A stretch of 64,000 nucleotides of DNA, from positions 1 through 64,000 of the forward strand of contig CALIBL010000057.1 of NCBI GenBank assembly GCA_938045805.1. Direction: 5' to 3'. A program made the translations under genes and the position numbers. Origin of the DNA: an uncultured Rubripirellula sp. GTDB taxonomy: Bacteria; Planctomycetota; Planctomycetia; Pirellulales; Pirellulaceae. Under the pieces are notes generated by a model. That model was not told the DNA's origin. It was given only the letters and a program-made list of their open reading frames with translations, and searched no databases. Each line of letters begins with the position of its first letter. Within the stretch, counting starts at the first letter, position 1. Positions 45,501 through 53,621 of the stretch are shown here, piece by piece.

Positions 45501-45920
45501 GCGAGGTTCGAAAATCATCTGCAACTGTTGGATCAGCGAATTGATCTCAGCCACTTTGATCGCGATGGCGATGGTCGCCGCTTGCTGCGCGAGTCGATTC
45601 GATTCCGTATCGGGGTTGGATTGGGTACCGAGAGGCTCAGCAAATGGAATGCGAGACCTTTTCAATGGAACATCCGATTGCTTCAAAACCTGCCGAAAGA
45701 GATCATGCACCGCCTCGGATCCCGATAACAGTAACTGGTTCCGCTGGTTGTCGACGACAAGCTGAAGCTCCACTCCCGCTGGTAAAAGGGGACGGATGAT
45801 TTCTTCCAACTTTTCAGCTGATTGATGCTGGCACTGATAGGCGGTGAACTGTGTTTGCGCGTATAGCGATCCCGAGAGAAAGGCAAGCGAAAGGATTGCG
45901 ATACAAAAACGCGAGGGCAT
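42576..45920 (-). CDS. gspD: Type II secretion secretin GspD, with extended N-module array
   Basis: A 1114-residue outer-membrane secretin, much longer than the usual 650 or so residues. A signal peptide is followed by about eight tandem N0/N1-type modules, several with the L-x-x-A/G...V-x-x-x-I motif and the N-x-L-x-L/V-x-x closing strand (for example TNSLVVYAAPRDLMEV, NNTLILSAHADSM, ANKLILAATPRFYDE). The secretin domain is at about 735-1040, with VGQRVPRIIGS, GLILGVTPRVSPD and IPGIENIPILRNLFRYD and ELLIILTPHVI. The C-terminal 60 residues are Ala/Gln/Thr-rich. It would form the exit channel for folded proteins. Confidence 0.95.
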   Translation of the reverse strand: MPSRFCIAILSLAFLSGSLYAQTQFTAYQCQHQSAEKLEEIIRPLLPAGVELQLVVDNQRNQLLLSGSEAVHDLFRQVLKQSDVPLKRSRIPFAEPLGTQSNPDTESNRLAQQAATIAIAIKVAEINSLIQQLQMIFEPRLSTITPGRVYELSVREPSIRTLLIFDPNNGRMVLSGPSTIIDQLKSLVERLSEQSKNGYRVQVHRLQRENHSSLRDAVRTINDQRSGPRRALLQNDQSRFTMPPGSMIRPVVFQTISDEGNANPADQALRQFEGVEIESLPDLDVILLRGRQPDLDQLAEVIEQLERISEDTQPTVQILPLQHASSEGIAAIIETVSDDLIGGRQGRVSVTPLVKPNALLLIGWGDSVSTIIDLAKKLDTPVTPSTQSTVFRLKHASAETVAAAVESFLDDRAGLGPKVTVTPDLRTNSLVVYAAPRDLMEVRKLIDDLDQPMGKAILKTKVIQIKNSLAEDIAETLEEAIGDPDQGSALSLEVMGEDGKRILKSGVLDQVQITPNARNNTLILSAHADSMPLLEALVEQLDTPAGEVQLKIFQINHGDASSLIETLRSLLPSEAGGNTTTVPSVAPDETSLAPLRFSVDLRSNSIIATGSEGDLRIVEALLLRLDQTTDQQRKSTVIQLKNAPAVDVASAINQFLLNRRQIEQAAPGQSNPFQEIEREVVVVPEPVANKLILAATPRFYDEIKALIDKLDEQPPQVMIQVLIAEVSLNHVKEFGVELGVQSSVLFDRSLLGDLLTTTNSSQASTAAGVTTVTEELIQAASNIPGFLFNDSGPLGNSGSSKAVASAQEIGGQGLSNFGVGRSSQNSGFGGLVLSASSQNVSVLLRALNETRRVRVLSRPQIRTLDNQPAFIQVGQRVPRIIGSTVNQNGQSNSIDLENVGLILGVTPRVSPDNMVVMEIDAEKSSLGDEQDGIPVAVSTDGTVIRAPRVDTTTAQATVSAANGETIILGGLISENRDVTQRNIPGIENIPILRNLFRYDGDVWKRSELLIILTPHVIKSAEDSERVKQAEIARMNWCEADVYRIHGDINLPAVMPIGYELDAQSDETPVIYPDTNPSGELQPVMDEPSANTATQSAAQSAAQGETTIRELITEP

Positions 45921-46118
45921 GAGCTCAATACTATGGCGGAATGAAAGAATCCCACATGTGGTACTACAAAATTCAGTAGACGGCAGTCAAGAGATTGACT
46001 AGCGCTTGAGCCAATTCGCGATGATCGACGATTCGCATGAACGACAATTCACGGCATTAGAAAAGATGCTGTGAGAAGATGTGGTAATGATGTTTTTAAA
46101 TCGTGGAACAAAGGTGTT

Positions 46119-47021
46119 TCACGGCCCAATGGGACCCGATTCCTCTTGGAGACTTTGCCCCGTTCCCAAGGTTGCCGGACGGCCGTCGATCATAACGAGG
46201 ACCTGCTCGCCAATAATATCAATCAGTTCAAGATGGTGGGCTGCTATTTCCATCTCTTCACCCCGTGCTAATCGCTTAGTTTTACCTTGGTGGTCTTTGA
46301 ACCATGCATTGACCATGCCATCGTTAATCGTGATGCCAGTCAGCACTACCTTTGACAGGGTCGAATCACCGTGCCGTGCAAAGAGATTTCTCCTTGCTAT
46401 CATTTGATAGTCAGGGAAAGCAGATGACTCCAGTCTCTGAAAAGATTCAGACGATAGCTCACCTTTTCGCTGGCAGCGATTTAACCCAAGCGCCTCGATC
46501 GTCGCACTAAAGTCGAGTTCGCTCCCACCACCAATGGGATTGAAAGCAATTGAATTGATCTTGTGCAGATGTCCCCCTTGATAAAAATCGAAAAGAAATC
46601 GGCTTACTTGCTGCAAGCTTCCACGTGCTCGAAGGGAGAACGTGTAACGCAGGAAAATTTCTTTCGGTTTCCGCGTATCGCGGTCTTTAATTTTAACTGA
46701 AGCCGGCTGCGAGGCATCGACGCTCGCGTTACTAAGCTTTGCTTGCTGAACCAGATCAAGGATCCAGTCTTGGTAAGCTGCGCGAGCTAATTCGGGATCA
46801 TAGGGTAGAGAGATTCGCTCGAGCATTTCTAGCTGGTCAATCGCGCCCGCACTATTGGCAATGGTTTGCTTTGTATCGTTGAGACTCTTTTCAACACGAT
46901 TTAATTCACGCTCACGATCTGCAGCAGGTCCCTCGATAAGATTACGGTAGCCAAGGTCCCCTAACCAAAAAACGGCAACAACACTCATCGCAATTAATAA
47001 CAACTTCGTTCTCTCGTTCAT
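46119..47021 (-). CDS. GspM/PilO-like assembly protein fused to a GspC/PilP-like C-terminal domain
   Basis: A 300-residue inner-membrane protein: one N-terminal helix (7-25), a coiled coil of about 60 residues, then a PilO/GspM ferredoxin-like domain (about 80-180; FLRYTFSLRARGSLQQVSRFLFDFY). Residues about 208-292 (MIARRNLFARHG, then KVVLTGITINDGMVNAWFKD and KRLARGEEMEIAAHHLELIDIIGEQVLVMIDG in pieces) match the homology region of GspC or PilP, which links the inner-membrane platform to the secretin. No separate gspC is present, so this protein may do both jobs. It starts 4 bp inside the upstream gspL gene. Confidence 0.75.
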   Translation of the reverse strand: MNERTKLLLIAMSVVAVFWLGDLGYRNLIEGPAADRERELNRVEKSLNDTKQTIANSAGAIDQLEMLERISLPYDPELARAAYQDWILDLVQQAKLSNASVDASQPASVKIKDRDTRKPKEIFLRYTFSLRARGSLQQVSRFLFDFYQGGHLHKINSIAFNPIGGGSELDFSATIEALGLNRCQRKGELSSESFQRLESSAFPDYQMIARRNLFARHGDSTLSKVVLTGITINDGMVNAWFKDHQGKTKRLARGEEMEIAAHHLELIDIIGEQVLVMIDGRPATLGTGQSLQEESGPIGP

Positions 47022-48511
47022 TGCTCAGACTCCAGTGCTGGCGAGTCTGTAGCGAGCGGTTCCTCTAAGGCGAGTGGTAAACGCTCAGTGGGCCGAAATG
47101 TAATTCGCGTTTCAAATGACCAGTTTAGATTTTCACTATCGGAAACTTCAGCGACTCGCTTGCTGGTTACGCTGTGGCGGTCATCTCTAATGGCGGCTTC
47201 CAATTCAGTCACCACATCCGGTGAACTCACTTGCACACTAAGATCAACGACTCCGTACCCATCATTTCCTGTGGACATCGTCATCCTCTTTACCAACGAT
47301 TCACTTTGCATTGGGAAACGTTGAGTCAGATCTCGGATTTCATCCAACCATGCGATATCTGATTTCTGCCATTGATGCACTGCATCAACAACATCTTGAT
47401 ATTCGAGCGACTTGTTAGCTCTCTTGGAGAAGCGTTGGAGTGAGCTTTTCTTCGTTTCTATCGCCTGCTTCTGCTCTTGATTATCTGAGTACCACATGAA
47501 TCCAAGCAAGAACAGAACGGAAGATGCAACGGCTCCCCAAAAGGCGAACCTCTTCATTTTACTGGGTGGCTTTGGAATCTCACGTGGATTCAAAAAGTCT
47601 ATATTCAAACTTTTGCTTGAAATTGCAGATGCAATACCGATAAGGTTCGCGTAACTCGGAGCGTCATCGAATGAATCAAGTTCTGATGTATCGATTTGGT
47701 CGCATGCATCTGCTATGGATACCGAGGAGGAGATCGTTTCAGCGAGTACGGAGGCAACCTCCATGAGCCCGGATTTTTCACCAATGAGATAGACCTGCGC
47801 CGAATCCTCGTCAGCTACTCCAACAAAGGCAAGGGTTCTCTGCAATTCTGCGGCCAATGCTGACCCATAATCTTTGGTTGGTTCCATACCCACCTGCAAA
47901 GAACGGAAAAGCAGGGGCAAACCGTGATGAAGGACAGCAATCTTGGTCGTTCGATCAGTGAACGTGATTGCCGCTGCGATTGGCTGCTTTTGGTGGGCAA
48001 CTTTTCCAAGTAATTGGACTGCACCTAAACCAGAATAGGTAACGTGTTGCAGAACGAATCCATTGCGACCGAATTCTCGGACATGCTCGCTAATAGTGAA
48101 CTGATCACATGTCATCGCAAGAACATCGACCCCAGTCTCATTCGCGTGACTGGTTACAAGAAAATCAATCACCTTCGAATCAGCATCCTCGTTGTTTTGT
48201 GCGACAAGGTTAGCAACGAGAACCGGTAGGTCAGACTCTGAGGCTGGCGGCAAGGAATCAGTAACCGTGTCAATTTCAGGACGAGAAAGTAACAAACAAG
48301 CTCGGGAGCATGAAATCGACTGTTGCTGAAGTTGCTCACGAATCCGTTGAGCAATGCCCATCGATTCACCATCAGAATCAATCTCAAATTTCCCGCTCGC
48401 GATTAAGCGGATTCGGGTTTCATCTGAACGGGCAACTAAATAGCGAACCGTCTGATCAGAAAGATCAGCGAGCAGAATGCTGGGCGTTGGTTTGGTTAAA
48501 GCGAGTCTCAT
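47018..48511 (-). CDS. GspL-like (PilM/PilN-type) assembly-platform protein
   Basis: A 497-residue protein. The first 300 residues look like the actin-like PilM/GspL cytoplasmic domain (ILLADLSDQTVRYLVARS, then AAAITFTDRTTKIAVLHHG and LIGEKSGLMEVASVL). A single transmembrane helix follows at about 330 (FAFWGAVASSVLFLLGFMWY), then a PilN-type periplasmic ferredoxin-like part. In the T2SS, GspL couples the GspE ATPase to the inner-membrane complex. It is followed by gspM with a 4-bp overlap, and is separated from gspK by 47 bp. Confidence 0.78.
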   Translation of the reverse strand: MRLALTKPTPSILLADLSDQTVRYLVARSDETRIRLIASGKFEIDSDGESMGIAQRIREQLQQQSISCSRACLLLSRPEIDTVTDSLPPASESDLPVLVANLVAQNNEDADSKVIDFLVTSHANETGVDVLAMTCDQFTISEHVREFGRNGFVLQHVTYSGLGAVQLLGKVAHQKQPIAAAITFTDRTTKIAVLHHGLPLLFRSLQVGMEPTKDYGSALAAELQRTLAFVGVADEDSAQVYLIGEKSGLMEVASVLAETISSSVSIADACDQIDTSELDSFDDAPSYANLIGIASAISSKSLNIDFLNPREIPKPPSKMKRFAFWGAVASSVLFLLGFMWYSDNQEQKQAIETKKSSLQRFSKRANKSLEYQDVVDAVHQWQKSDIAWLDEIRDLTQRFPMQSESLVKRMTMSTGNDGYGVVDLSVQVSSPDVVTELEAAIRDDRHSVTSKRVAEVSDSENLNWSFETRITFRPTERLPLALEEPLATDSPALESEQ

Positions 48512-48558
48512 TTGAAATCAATTACCAGCGAATCACCAGATGGATCGCCTCACAGAGC

Positions 48559-49953
48559 CTATTCAACAAGAACATTATTCATTCTCGAAAATTCGTCGGC
48601 ACGGCGGGCTTCATCCCCGCTGATGCGCTTGACCCAAAGCTGTCTCGGTTTCTCATTCGAAGCATCCACAATCGCCTCACAAAGAAATGCCGGAACATTA
48701 CCTTGAGAGCGTCCTTTTACTCGTGCTTTTAGGACATCGCCCCGGACCGTGACCTTGTCCAGTACTTGACTCACAATAGTCGGATCGATTCCCGCTGACG
48801 ATAAGATTCCGATGGCATGGCGATACGTTGGGCCAACTGACCGGTTTTGTCCCAATAACCCGCGTACCCGGACAATTTGCTGAGCCGTCTGAACATCCAG
48901 CCCCGGTACGGCAGAGATCACTTCAAGCGGAGCACGCGACAAATCCACCCTCCCCGATAGTCGCCGCTCAGATTGGACCGTCACCAGATCGAACATTTGA
49001 TCTAACGGCAATTCATACGAGCCATCCAAAGTGACAGGACTTTGTACCAACGTGCTCCCGGAATCAGATGTACTGGGAACCGCGACCGAGCTGCCAATCA
49101 ATTCACCTAGCGATGAGAAATTACGAGAGGGAAACACTAGAAAATCAATGGGAAGAAGCTCACCTTCGCCCTCAGGTGCTTCCAACAAATCTACGTTACC
49201 GTACTGACGGAATCGAATTACATAATCCGCAAATTCAACGGAAATTGCATCGAGTAATTGCTGGTGGAGCAACTTTAAATCAGCTTGATTCAAATGAATG
49301 CGAGGGTTTCCGTCAAAGGTCTCGTTACGCTCTGCACTAACGACGGTGAGATAATCGAGCCAAGCGGGTTCACCGCGTACCGCATTGGGTCCCACCTCGG
49401 ATTCATCTGCCAAAACAGACAGCTCTTCGGTTAGCAATGGCACTGAATTGCGTGCATTCACCTCACCGCCCGGGATGCGTTGCGCATCGTCAGCATCAAT
49501 CCAATCCAGAATCCGATTTGCGGTTCGCTCATCCATGCCGGGCAATTTCAACAACCCACGAACCGCGGTACCTGACATCCTGCGGTCCCACTCCAAAAGT
49601 GAATATAGGTTCAATCTTGCCGATTCACTCCGCTCATCGACAGTCAGGGTGAACCAGCAATCTTCAGTATCGCCTGACCGACTTTCCCAGATTTTGGTCT
49701 CCACCCCTTGAAAGCTCATCAACTGCCCTTGTCTCGATTTGGGTTGTTCGAGACATGCGGCCATGACTTCAATTCCTGACAATGCGGCCTGCTCGGCTTT
49801 GGTCTGATCCCCAGCATTACGAGTTGCACGATGCTCAGATTCCATCGCCATGGTGAAGTGAAATGCAGCCAGACTTACAAGCGTGACAATGACGAGCACA
49901 ACCACCAAAACCGTACCGTCACGTTTCCGACGAATTGAGTCATTGCAAGTCAT
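48559..49953 (-). CDS. gspK: Minor pseudopilin GspK
   Basis: A 464-residue protein with a type IV pilin-like N-terminus (RRKRDG followed by TVLVVVLVIVTLVSLAAF) that lacks the Glu at +5, as expected for GspK, the tip pseudopilin. Two GspK alpha-domain helix-hairpin-helix regions are visible (LLKLPGMDERTANRILDWIDADD and LEVISAVPGLDVQTAQQIVRVRG in pieces). The start overlaps gspJ by 4 bp. GspK caps the pseudopilus with GspI and GspJ. Confidence 0.9.
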   Translation of the reverse strand: MTCNDSIRRKRDGTVLVVVLVIVTLVSLAAFHFTMAMESEHRATRNAGDQTKAEQAALSGIEVMAACLEQPKSRQGQLMSFQGVETKIWESRSGDTEDCWFTLTVDERSESARLNLYSLLEWDRRMSGTAVRGLLKLPGMDERTANRILDWIDADDAQRIPGGEVNARNSVPLLTEELSVLADESEVGPNAVRGEPAWLDYLTVVSAERNETFDGNPRIHLNQADLKLLHQQLLDAISVEFADYVIRFRQYGNVDLLEAPEGEGELLPIDFLVFPSRNFSSLGELIGSSVAVPSTSDSGSTLVQSPVTLDGSYELPLDQMFDLVTVQSERRLSGRVDLSRAPLEVISAVPGLDVQTAQQIVRVRGLLGQNRSVGPTYRHAIGILSSAGIDPTIVSQVLDKVTVRGDVLKARVKGRSQGNVPAFLCEAIVDASNEKPRQLWVKRISGDEARRADEFSRMNNVLVE

Positions 49954-50819
49954 TGAGCACCTCGCGTACTCAACGCTGAATTGATACCGAGTGCAATCAC
50001 AAAACGATGTCGCAGCACCGGCTCTTGCTCCCTCTGTCCGTAGGCACCTCTGGAATTTTGCAATGACTCATCGTCATCATCATTCGGCAAAATCATTTCA
50101 ACTTCGATCGCTTCTGGAAGTCTTCGGTGCCAGCCACTATCCCACTGATCACGCCATGAACCATTATCGAAGTACCGAAACCTCAATGCACTTAGCTCTG
50201 GAATCTCATCTCGCACCTCAGGGGCAAACTCAAGTTCAGCATCAGAGAGTGTTCGGTTCCGATCGCCACCGATGACAAGAAAATCATCCTGACTCAACTC
50301 GATCGTCCTTCCCGCATTAAACCGAGAAAAGTCATTGTTTTTCGCTCGGCGCTCTTGTTGGAAATCAATCCAAGAACGATTAAGACGTGCAACGCCGTAG
50401 GAATCCTCATCGATCTGGTCCTTGTCAAGTTGACTTGTCTCACTACCCTCGGGAGGAATAACGAACGCAGAGTAGGACACCGCGCGCATCAACTCCTTCC
50501 CGCGACCAATCGCTGCAATGAAGTGCAATTCATTATTCGTTCCCATCAAGTAACCGTTGGATGGATAAAAGGGGAGGTCCGGACGGTTAGTATTCATCGG
50601 TGAAGCAATTTTCGAATCGATCCTCGCGAGGTCCATGAGATCGTTTCGGAGTTGTTGCCGAACCGCTCGCAACACGGTGGCTTTCTCGGCGACAGAAACA
50701 CCTTTCTGCTCCATGCTCGTGTAGACATCAAACATGCTCCAAACAACCACCAGCAATAATGATGCAAGGGCCAAAGTGATCAATGTTTCAATCAGGGTAA
50801 AGCCGCTTTTGGTTGTCAC
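49950..50819 (-). CDS. gspJ: Minor pseudopilin GspJ
   Basis: A 289-residue protein. The start GTG at 50819 is chosen because GGAGG lies 6 bp upstream and the GTGA overlaps the gspI stop; a longer ATG at 50849 would lie well inside gspI. The prepilin leader (TTKSG^FTLIETLITLALASLLLVVVWSMF) has Glu at +5. The soluble domain carries a long insertion rich in Asp and Arg. GspJ joins GspI and GspK at the pseudopilus tip. Confidence 0.9.
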   Translation of the reverse strand: MTTKSGFTLIETLITLALASLLLVVVWSMFDVYTSMEQKGVSVAEKATVLRAVRQQLRNDLMDLARIDSKIASPMNTNRPDLPFYPSNGYLMGTNNELHFIAAIGRGKELMRAVSYSAFVIPPEGSETSQLDKDQIDEDSYGVARLNRSWIDFQQERRAKNNDFSRFNAGRTIELSQDDFLVIGGDRNRTLSDAELEFAPEVRDEIPELSALRFRYFDNGSWRDQWDSGWHRRLPEAIEVEMILPNDDDDESLQNSRGAYGQREQEPVLRHRFVIALGINSALSTRGAQ

Positions 50820-51202
50820 CGAATTCCTCCAGTCACATTTCGCACCCAACGCACCAATTCAAAAACGGGTTGATCATTGGATTGGCTGGCGGAATCGTCC
50901 TCTCGCCAGACCCGTACTCGAACCTTGATCAAATTCGCAATCTGTGTTGGTTGAAGATCCACACTGTAGGTCCAACCCGGCGCATCACTGACCCTCTCTC
51001 GATCAACGCGTTCAACCGTCAAGGATCCTGCTTGGCATTCATCAACAAGTGTTTGACAGATAAAGTGAGCTTCAGCGCGGCGTTCGGCACGTACCAAATG
51101 CTGCTGACCGACCGACAGAAGCTGTAACAAACCCATCGATGATGCAACCAAGATGGCAGTTGCAATAATCACTTCTAAGAGGGAGAAACCCTTCGAATTC
51201 AT
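50816..51202 (-). CDS. gspI: Minor pseudopilin GspI
   Basis: A 128-residue pseudopilin of normal GspI length. The short leader is MNSKG^FSLLEVIIATAILVASSMGLLQLL, with Glu at +5. Then comes a small beta-rich domain (WTYSVDLQ, IKVRVRVWRED). It overlaps gspH upstream and gspJ downstream by 4 bp each. Confidence 0.92.
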   Translation of the reverse strand: MNSKGFSLLEVIIATAILVASSMGLLQLLSVGQQHLVRAERRAEAHFICQTLVDECQAGSLTVERVDRERVSDAPGWTYSVDLQPTQIANLIKVRVRVWREDDSASQSNDQPVFELVRWVRNVTGGIR

Positions 51203-51810
51203 TCCGCCAACTCCTGCTCATCGAGGGTCGACATAAACTGAATATCGGAGGAAATTTTGACGCCACCTGTTAGGCCACGAACCGCAACGGAGATCGCCAT
51301 TTCCCCGTTATGAGAAGCAATTTGCAATTCATGATTAGTACCACGTCCGTCCGGATAAAAGGTAATGACATCCGTCTCTGATTGCTGCCCGTTTATCGAA
51401 GGGGCCTCTGAGAGAAAAATAAAGCCTTCTGGTAGGGATCCAGCAGCAAATCCGGACGACCGATCATCCCTCTTTGACGCAGCCAGGGACGTTTCGATTT
51501 CCTGATCTGAAGGTATTTGTCGCAACTGATACTGGTTGGATTGCAGTCCATAAACAAATTGAACTTCAAGCCCTCGCTGGATCGCTTGCTCTCTCGCTTC
51601 GTTGAGAGCCAATTTGATCTTGAGTGCAGAGTCTCGAAGTTCAGATCGTTTAGCCACACCGCTCATCCGAGGCCATGCAATCGCGAACAGGCCGACGAGC
51701 ATTACCATCACAATAGTAACCTCGAGCAGTGTGAAGGCATTTTGATCAGTTCGATTGCGAAACCTTGACATCGGAAGCGGCTTACTCGTCGGATGTCGTA
51801 TCCAAGACAT
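51199..51810 (-). CDS. gspH: Minor pseudopilin GspH
   Basis: A pseudopilin of 203 residues from ATG 51810, or 190 from ATG 51771; neither start has a clear ribosome site. The prepilin core is NA^FTLLEVTIVMVMLVGLFAIAWP, with Glu at +5 but Ala rather than Gly at -1. The soluble part resembles the GspH family (LRDSALKIKLALNEAREQAIQRG and DVITFYPDGRGTN in pieces). The first 10 codons of the longer start overlap the end of gspG. Confidence 0.88.
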   Translation of the reverse strand: MSWIRHPTSKPLPMSRFRNRTDQNAFTLLEVTIVMVMLVGLFAIAWPRMSGVAKRSELRDSALKIKLALNEAREQAIQRGLEVQFVYGLQSNQYQLRQIPSDQEIETSLAASKRDDRSSGFAAGSLPEGFIFLSEAPSINGQQSETDVITFYPDGRGTNHELQIASHNGEMAISVAVRGLTGGVKISSDIQFMSTLDEQELAE

Positions 51811-52297
51811 CCGCTTCGCTCATGACCTCGGAGGCATTGTCGCCGTCACCTTCCTCGATGTCTCGCCAATTATTCACGTCATCCTCGGTGTCGGATTCTC
51901 CGTCGATGCCGGGCGAGGAGATGTTAGGAAAGTCCCGAGTGCCCTTGCTTGGTGGATATTCATAGACAAATGCATTTCCCCATGAGTCCGCGGGAACAAT
52001 CTCGTCATCCAAGTAAGGACCATCCCACTTCCGCGCTTTTGCCTCATCAGCCGGAGGCTTGATTAAGGCGCCAAGTCCGTCCTCAGTGCTAGGAAAAGTT
52101 CGCATATCTACTGCATACAATTTCAACGCGGCTTCAAAGTTCCCGATCTGTGCCTTGGTCCCCTTGATGTCTGCTTTCTTCTGGGTTCCTAGCAAACGAG
52201 GCCCTGCGATCGCAAAAAGCATGACCAGAATGATCAAAACGATCATCAATTCGATTAGTGTCAATCCACGACGGTGGGAGGTGCAAGCGCTCATCAT
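51782..52297 (-). CDS. gspG: Major pseudopilin GspG
   Basis: A 171-residue major pseudopilin. The leader is HRRG^LTLIELMIVLIILVMLFAIAGPRL, with Glu at +5. GspG signature residues follow: GTKAQIGNFEAALKLYAVDMRTFPSTEDGLGALI, here in pieces, and PYLDDEIVPADSWGNAFVYEYP. The C-terminal tail is unusually long and acidic (IEEGDGDNASEVMSEADV). It builds the pseudopilus that pushes substrates through the secretin. Confidence 0.95.
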   Translation of the reverse strand: MMSACTSHRRGLTLIELMIVLIILVMLFAIAGPRLLGTQKKADIKGTKAQIGNFEAALKLYAVDMRTFPSTEDGLGALIKPPADEAKARKWDGPYLDDEIVPADSWGNAFVYEYPPSKGTRDFPNISSPGIDGESDTEDDVNNWRDIEEGDGDNASEVMSEADVLDTTSDE

Positions 52298-52370
52298 TAA
52301 TGGTGATCCGTAAGTTTCTGGAGCAATGAAATTATGTTTAGTTTTGAAAAGGGTGCAGGTAATACTCGGC

Positions 52371-53594
52371 CTAGTCTAGCGCGGTGTTCATATCGAACAC
52401 CGGCAAGAGAATGCCGGTAATGATAAACAAAACGACTCCTCCGATGGCCAACAACATCAGAGGCTCGATGAGTCGCACAAGCGACTCCAGTTTGCGTTCG
52501 GTTTTTTCATCCATCCTATCTGCGATTTTAATTAACACTGATTCGAGTGTGTTCGACTCCTCTGCGACTTTAATCATCGCCATCACCTGCGGTGGAATAA
52601 GACCACTCGAAGCCAGTGGTGAGGCTAGTGAGTTGCCCGATGAAATATTCTCTGCGGACTGATTAACGGCATCTTTCAACAGTACATTTCCTGTTGACTC
52701 CGAGCTGATCGACAAAGATTTCAAAATTGGCACGCCATTCCTCAGTAACGTTCCCAGCACACGGCAAAAACGCGAAACCGCTGTCGAATGATAAACGCCG
52801 CCAACAATTGGCAAACGCAATCTTAAATGATCGAACATCCGTCGCCCGCGATCCGTTTCGAAGAAACGATTCACCACCACCACCACTCCCGCTACAAAGG
52901 CTGCCAAAAACAAACCGTATTGCAACAATCCATGACTGATAAACAACAAGGCTACGGTTACAGAAGGTAAACCAGCGCCGCTCCGTTCAAGCCTTTCGAA
53001 GAACGGCTCAAACATGGGAACGATGTAAGAAACAAGGATGATCGTGACAACAAACCCCACCACCATCAAAACAATTGGATAGGTCATCGCACCAACTACT
53101 TTTGCACGCAACTGATCCTGCTTCTGTAAAAAAGCAGAGACATGCTGCAGTGACTCCTCAAGGAAAGCGCCCTCCAGTCCCGCTCTAACCATACTCACAA
53201 CGAGCTCAGGGAATACCTTGGGATGTGCGGCCATTGCTTCATCAAGGTTAGTCCCGTCAGCGACCTGATCATGAACATCGGAAAGTATTTCCCGCATGTT
53301 TAAATCAGCGGATTCTTCTGACAGGATCTTTAGAGAATCCAGTAAGCTCACTCCTCCTCCGAGGAGATCGGCCAACTGAGTCAAGGTATCAGCAATCGTT
53401 TCCGTCTTAATCTTACGAGGCAATTGCAGATCAAAAGACAGGCCGGATGAATTGACTTTGTGATCACGAATCTCCAGCGGGAAAAGTGAACGCTGACGCA
53501 ATAACACCATTGCTTCGCGGGTGCTTCCCGCGGAGATGGTGCCATTGGTTTCGTCACCGCTCGCAGTCTTGGCTCGATATAGAAAGTCGGGCAT
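52371..53594 (-). CDS. gspF: Type II secretion inner-membrane platform protein GspF
   Basis: A 407-residue polytopic protein of normal GspF length. The N-terminal helical domain (YRAKTASGDETNGTISAGS) is followed by two cytoplasmic GspF domains and three transmembrane segments (VVGAMTYPIVLMVVGFVVTIIL, LLQYGLFLAAFVAGVVVVVN, IEPLMLLAIGGVVLFIITGILLPVF in pieces). The canonical second-domain start is PIVGGVYHSTAVSRFCRVLGTLLRNGVPIL. It couples the GspE ATPase to the pseudopilus base. It lies 27 bp after gspE. Confidence 0.95.
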   Translation of the reverse strand: MPDFLYRAKTASGDETNGTISAGSTREAMVLLRQRSLFPLEIRDHKVNSSGLSFDLQLPRKIKTETIADTLTQLADLLGGGVSLLDSLKILSEESADLNMREILSDVHDQVADGTNLDEAMAAHPKVFPELVVSMVRAGLEGAFLEESLQHVSAFLQKQDQLRAKVVGAMTYPIVLMVVGFVVTIILVSYIVPMFEPFFERLERSGAGLPSVTVALLFISHGLLQYGLFLAAFVAGVVVVVNRFFETDRGRRMFDHLRLRLPIVGGVYHSTAVSRFCRVLGTLLRNGVPILKSLSISSESTGNVLLKDAVNQSAENISSGNSLASPLASSGLIPPQVMAMIKVAEESNTLESVLIKIADRMDEKTERKLESLVRLIEPLMLLAIGGVVLFIITGILLPVFDMNTALD

Positions 53595-53621
53595 GGAATG
53601 ATTCGATAGGGTTCGGAACGC

